Source: Pseudorasbora parva
Lineage: Eukaryota > Chordata > Actinopteri > Cypriniformes > Gobionidae
Direction of reading: 5' to 3'
DNA length: 64,000 bases
Assembly: GCF_024679245.1 (NCBI RefSeq)
Contig: NC_090172.1
Location: 44,250,054-44,314,053 of the forward strand
Shown here one piece after another: positions 59,106 through 64,000 of the stretch. How positions within the stretch are numbered: position 1 is the stretch's first letter; each line of letters starts with the position of its first letter. The position numbers were made by a program, and so were the translations under genes. The notes below the pieces were generated by a model that saw nothing but the letters and a program-made list of their open reading frames with translations, was not told the DNA's origin and searched no databases.

Positions 59106-60299
59106 CATATTGAGAAAATGTCCCACATTTCCATCAGTCTGTTAGTTTTTAATTTTCATATTAATAAATGCATCTGTTCAGAAAACTACTGGATCATTCG
59201 GTAAATTGGATATATTGTTAATATATATTTATTTGTTAATTATTTATTTTGTTGGGTTTTTGTAGGACTTTGTAGAGTACAGAACTCTTTTAAAAATAGT
59301 TTATCTACACATGATGCCTGCTGCCTTTGGGCTCAGTGATGTTGAATTTAAATTACATGTAAAATAAATGTGTCATGTTACATTGTGATTTAATAGTGTT
59401 TTCTGGCTGGGACTAAACAACACAATATTTTTATCAGCTGAAAGGCAGAATACAAATGTTTTTATTAATTTAGACATTATATAACAGTTTCAGGTTATGT
59501 TTTAGTGTTGGTAACATTTCTCACATTGTCCCACACAAACTCAGTAATCGTCCCACATTTGGTTTGTTTGATAGTGGTAAACCTAATCCTGACTCCTGAA
59601 TATTTAATTTAAGTTATATACATTTTGTTCTTGCACTGATGTTACATTTTTAGCCCTGTTGCACTTTGACAGTCAGTTTGAGATATAGGCTATATTAGAT
59701 TATTGTGTTTATTGTATCAATTATTCAAATGACCCACGCATCACTCAGGGCTATCATGGTTGTCATGTCAACAAATGCACACGTGCATCCCCTGATGTAG
59801 GAAGACAGATTTTACGACAGTAGTAAGGGACAATGCTGTTTCCCAACTGTAGGGGGACCCCGAGAGCAAAAGTTACCTGGTGCTGCTTAAAAGGAAGTAT
59901 ATGTAAGATTGTGGCTAAAACTGGTACTGCAATCACTTTCAAATTACTGTAGAGTGGAGTATCCCCTCTCCCCCTCCACCCTGACTTGAGATTTCCAGAT
60001 ATGCTGCAGGATCCAGCAGGAACGTTTGTAGCTGCAGCTGTGGTAACTAGAGCAGATCTGGCAACCCAGATGCTGAAACACTACTGACTTCATTATTGGT
60101 AGATAGGTGGAGGGTGGAGCTTCAGGCCAAAACACAACATGTCAACATCAGTTAAGGGCTGCAACAACAACTTTTAAATGACAATATCCTGGCCGGACTA
60201 CTGTTGTCAGTGATATAAGTATTTGAAATTAACATTCTTAATGTCTAGTGACATATCAAGGCATTTTATGATTAATTGAAATACTACATTTCTTACATA

Positions 60300-60770
60300 C
60301 AGTTCCTTTAACTTCGTTATCTTGGTCTCTCTTCAACATCTTGTCAGCAGGGCGCGTTTTCTCATCCAATATAACACATCATCCACATGATATTATTGTT
60401 TTTTCTCAACATGAAAATGTGAAACAATATAAACACGATAATCATATTCTGACTCGAGTATAAGTTCTGCACAGTCTGCTTCATTAGCGTTTGTATTCCC
60501 ACTCGTGCTGCTTGAGCTTAATTATAATGCTTTGGATGTTTAGGCCTATATTTTTTGTGTACACATATTGTTTAATGTTTTGAACTGAATGAAAACCTTA
60601 AGATACTGTATAACGTAAGCTTGCTTTGTATATAACCTAATCATAGTTTGTTCAGAAATTGTGATGACAACTTCATGAATAAAAAAAAATGTCTTTATTT
60701 TCTCAAAATAATGTAATTTAAATAAACAAATATTCAGTTTTTTTTTTTTATGACCCTAAATTTTAAAATC
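60300..60770. repeat. Second, truncated copy of the hAT element at 38.07-39.03 kb
   Basis: Shared ordered words: tttctctcaacatgaaaatg / tttttctcaacatgaaaatg, gtgaaacaata, gttctgcac, gctgcttgagctta/gctgcttaagctta, aaccttaaga and ttctcaaaata then taatttaaataaac. The left part and terminal repeats are missing or eroded. Confidence 0.7.
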
Positions 60771-61070
60771 GTACTCGGTTACTTAGCGTAATCTCAGTTC
60801 CCTGAGGTAAGGGAACGAGTACTGCGTCGAACTGGGAATACTCGGATACTGAAGTCATTTGTAAAATCACGCAGTGCTACTGCCCAGTCAAGACATCTCG
60901 CGCACTATTGGCTGGCCAGTGGTAACTGCCTGAACCAATGGCAGAACAGTGTTATCTGAGCAAACCAATGAGCACAAGCCCGCAAAGCTGGGTTCAAAGC
61001 CTGCGAAGTTGAGCACAGAAATCCGCAAAAGGGACATATAAAATATCATGCTGTTACTGTCAAAAATGTC
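60770..61070. repeat. Fish repeat with gttccctgaggtaagggaacgag motif
   Basis: cggttacttagcgtaatctc then agttccctgaggtaagggaac is a widely seen cyprinid repeat start with a local palindrome (gttccctgaggtaagggaac). The remainder is non-coding. Confidence 0.5.
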
Positions 61071-62807
61071 AGATTAATGTCCTTCAGCGACGATCTCCGT
61101 CCTTGCTGATAAACTCGAAGCTAACATTACACCACCTTCTCTGAGAAAGCAGCAGTGTATGAAAGTTTTATTTTTAATGCTGCTGGGTTCACTGCAAAAT
61201 TTCTGGATTTATAACTATTTAAATATGCGTTGAATCCAAAACTGTAATGATTGGCAGTGATATAACCTTATAGCAACAGACAAGACAAAACAATCTGATG
61301 CTGTATTAATGCAAAGATGCCACTTTTTCTATGCCTTTGTTTTATTACGAATTTTTCATTTGATATTTGAAGACTTCCCATGCAAAAGCCACTAAAAGCC
61401 AACTCTGTCAAAAATTATATAACGATACTGAGTATTTCACTCAGTATTGGCTCTCTGCACATAGTATATGTTCATCAAATACTTTCACTTCAAACCTGCT
61501 AAATCCCAGCCTCAGAGAATCACAAGTACTGGTTCTTAGGTAGAAACCTATACATGGGAGCCTGACAAAAATGCTAATTTTAAAGAAAACGTCAGAGGGA
61601 CTTAAAGGCTTTTTCATCTGAAGTCTTCATTTTTATTAACAGTGTTTACTTATAAATATTTGAGCTATATTATATTATTATTAAGGCTATGTGCCGATGC
61701 TGTTTACAAGTATTCATTAATTATAATTATTATCATTATAAATTAACATAAATTAATATTTTTATTTTCAAATAGTTAAATACATTTGTAAAATTGTTCA
61801 AACAGTTTGGTACTGATATTAGTATGAATACATTTCCATGAAAAAGGTATCTCATTTTCCTTGTGCTGTGAGTTGGACAAGAACTCTTTTATTACTGAGT
61901 CTAATTTACAAGCCGATGGAAATTCATTTGGCACAAATTACTGGTTAATGCTTTGTTGATTGGCAGTTGCCATTTACCACTTGTATCGTGTTTCGACAGT
62001 ATCACTAGTCATGACAGATAGTATTTCTCTCAGATGGACACTTTACATCACAATAGAGCTGGCTGTAGTACAATAGCCCTGATTAAAGGGAGTGGATGGA
62101 TTAATGGTGATTGACTGCGCTGGCCTGAGTTGCCCTGAATGTAAAAGCGCAAACCAGGGCCTGTGATGACTTGGGATTACAGAGTGCCTTTAGGGTCCGT
62201 TCAGAGTGCTCTTCCATGCAATTCAATAAACATGAATGTGTAATTAATGCTCTCTATATGTACTATATTTTATTTTTTTATTTATAAATATATTTAGCAA
62301 TATACATGACATGGTCTATTAATTCACTAATGTTTGCCATTTTGAGATTATTGGCTGGTGACTAGTCACCCATGCTCTCTAGATATTAGCATCCATCAGG
62401 AAAAAACCCATAGCTTTTTAAGGCTAAATTATTTTGGTATCTAAATCAAATTGAATAAAAAAAATTCTCATGAAGCAGAGGTGTAAAAAGTCGCACAAAA
62501 TTGAATTTTACAGTGCAAAATAGAGAAAATAGCCTACAACAGAACCAATTTACAACAAATTAAAACTTTATAAAAAAAAATATAGGCACATTAGGTGCAA
62601 GTAAATGCGAAAAACAAAACCGTTCACTCACACCAAGCATTGATCCATCATATACTTTATCACAAAATAAAATGCTGTTTTAAGAGTCCTTTCTGAAGAA
62701 AAAAAAAGTTTTATATATTGTTTCAACCATGGTGCTTTGCAGTTAAGGCTGCATAAACTATAGTACATGCCCTGTTTAATATTCATTTTATTTCTTGTCT
62801 TTTTCAG
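61071..62807. other. Repeat-poor 3' part of rora intron 1
   Basis: No transposon signature in most of it. 61,860-62,250 has mixed composition and several homeobox-like TAAT motifs (gtgtaattaatgctc, gattaatggtg). This is the stretch directly upstream of exon 2. Confidence 0.45.
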
Positions 62808-62837
62808 ACGTGTCCTCTGCAAAGAAAACACACACGT
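62808..62837 (+). CDS. rora: rora exon 2, a 30-nt micro-exon
   Basis: Strong polypyrimidine tract and cag acceptor at 62,805-62,807, donor gtaagt at 62,838. With 1 nt from exon 1 it reads DVSSAKKTHT and leaves phase 1. It matches the position and length of the GISVTKKTHT segment that precedes the DNA-binding domain in human ROR-alpha1. Because it is 30 nt and phase 1 on both sides it can be skipped without a frameshift. Confidence 0.85.
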
Positions 62838-64000
62838 GTAAGTATAGTTTTCATGCAAGTGTATATTCCTGCCGCCACAGATGTTTCTGTAACATATTTC
62901 ATTTACATGTTAGACAAAATGCTCTGGGAAGCTGTTAAAAAGTAAATTAAGAGAGGAGACTACAACAAACTTCTAGAAAATTCAAGAAAATGAGAATTTA
63001 GACACCCACTTTGACATCCAGTTCTTCTTTGGTCAGATTTGTTTGGGTTATTGTGAGAAAGTGACAACATATGCTTTGATCTTCAAGAAAACACAGATCA
63101 GATGACGGTGATAATAAATGCTGATTTTAAAAAGTGCTCTCCCACCAACACCCATCACTTTTCATTAAGGTTTTATTTCCTAACAAGTAATTGTTGCACC
63201 TCCTATAAGATCGGTGGGAGATATGTTTGTAGTTGCATCTTAAAGTTGTGTTCATCAGTTAGTCAGTGGTGTAACTGATCTTTCTCACCTCCTCGCACCC
63301 CACAACATGTTTACTGTACATCTACAATCTCTCTCTCTCTTGCGCAACGCACACAATCAAACACGTGTGTATCTGCATATATGCATATATTATATACAAT
63401 ACAATTTATCATAAATTATAATTTATTATAATATTCCCATGAATTCCAATTTATTTCATTATTTTCATATTTTATATTTTTATATTAAATTACATTATAA
63501 AACATTATGTAAAAAGTAAACCCTATATTAATGTTATTAATATTTTGGTAACACACTTTATTTTAAGGTTCAGTTATTAACTTTTAACTAGTTGCTTATT
63601 AGCATGCATAATACTGGGATATTGGCTATTTATTAGTACTTATAAAGCACATGTTAATGACTTACTCTGCATGACCTTATTCTACATCCCTTAATCCTAC
63701 CCAATACCTAAACTTAAATGCTACAAAAAATACCTTACCAACTATTAATAAGCAGTAAATTAGGAGTTTATTGAGGTAAAAGTTGTAGTTAATAGTAAAT
63801 GTGTGTTCCCCATACTAAAGTGTTACCAATATTTTTATAAATCTATAACATACACTGAAAAATTTTGTTTGTGCATACCACTCTAAATAATCCAGTTATT
63901 CTCGTTTTTGTTAATTGATGTGCTCTACATACTCTTACTAAACTATATACACATGTTAATGGAAACAGAAGAGAGTCATTTCTTATATATTGTTTCATGT
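62838..64000 (+). other. rora: rora intron 2 (5' part)
   Basis: Begins gtaagtatag. It includes a repeat-poor stretch to about 63,300, then AT-rich DNA and a fish repeat at about 63,545-63,830 with inverted ends (ggtaacacactttattttaa / catactaaagtgttacc). No further exon before the window end. Confidence 0.6.
63545..63830. repeat. Non-autonomous repeat with ggtaacacactttatt ends
   Basis: The left ggtaacacactttattttaa is matched by the inverse catactaaagtgttacc near 63,813-63,829. Typical of an abundant teleost repeat (actttattttaaggttcagt, cttaatcctacccaatacct). Confidence 0.6.

Larger units (their letters stand above)
21882..62807 (+). other. rora: rora intron 1 (40.9 kb)
   Basis: Bounded by the exon 1 donor (gtaagc) and the exon 2 acceptor (tttcttgtctttttcag). 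It is full of nested DNA transposons, a SINE and microsatellites, listed separately. No other vertebrate gene is recognisable inside it on either strand. Confidence 0.8.

Overview
The window is nuclear DNA of a ray-finned fish, most likely a cyprinid (zebrafish/carp/goldfish type). Two vertebrate genes lie in the same orientation on the + strand. They have short exons with GT/AG introns, low overall GC, long microsatellites, and a dense load of Tc1, hAT and TTAA-type DNA transposons plus a 5S-rRNA-derived SINE typical of teleost genomes. There are no prokaryotic, viral or organellar genes and no CRISPR array.

Region 1 (about 640-20,480) is the 3' part of vps13c, which encodes a bridge-like lipid transfer protein of ER-endosome/lysosome and ER-lipid-droplet contacts. 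I could place 26 coding exons. Their lengths and phases join into one open frame of about 1,162 codons ending in TAA at 19,288-19,290. They cover the end of the VAB (SHR-BD) adaptor-binding domain, the APT1 region, the ATG2_C-like amphipathic segment and the C-terminal PH-like domain. The introns hold several transposons, three with clear boundaries (hAT 3,909-4,762; Tc1 about 10,294-11,380; TTAA element 13,983-14,716).

Region 2 (about 20,480-21,724) is a 1.2 kb intergenic and promoter interval. Region 3 (21,725 to beyond the window end) is the start of rora, the nuclear receptor ROR-alpha. Exon 1 of the alpha-1 type isoform (52 codons plus 1 nt) and a 30-nt second exon (62,808-62,837) are present, separated by a 40.9 kb first intron. 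The DNA-binding domain lies downstream of the window. The vps13c-rora order and orientation matches human 15q22, which supports vps13c rather than vps13a.

The rora intron is the accessory part of the window. It contains a MITE (23.4-23.6 kb), a 1.33 kb fold-back TTAA element (29.7-31.1 kb), a 5S-SINE (32.6-33.2 kb), a long-TIR element (35.3-36.4 kb), a hAT element with a perfect 8-bp target duplication (38.07-39.03 kb) and a nested stack of at least five transposons (39.57-45.43 kb). In that stack a hAT element has been invaded by another element carrying a Tc1 copy, and by a TTAA element that was itself invaded by a copy of itself. Stretches lacking recognisable repeats (for example 25.65-25.86, 34.23-34.44, 46.83-47.13 and 61.86-62.25 kb) are candidates for regulatory sequence of rora, but conservation could not be tested here. 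I did not find an undescribed protein system; the most unusual structures are the nested, self-targeting TTAA transposons and a possible overlapping upstream ORF on rora.
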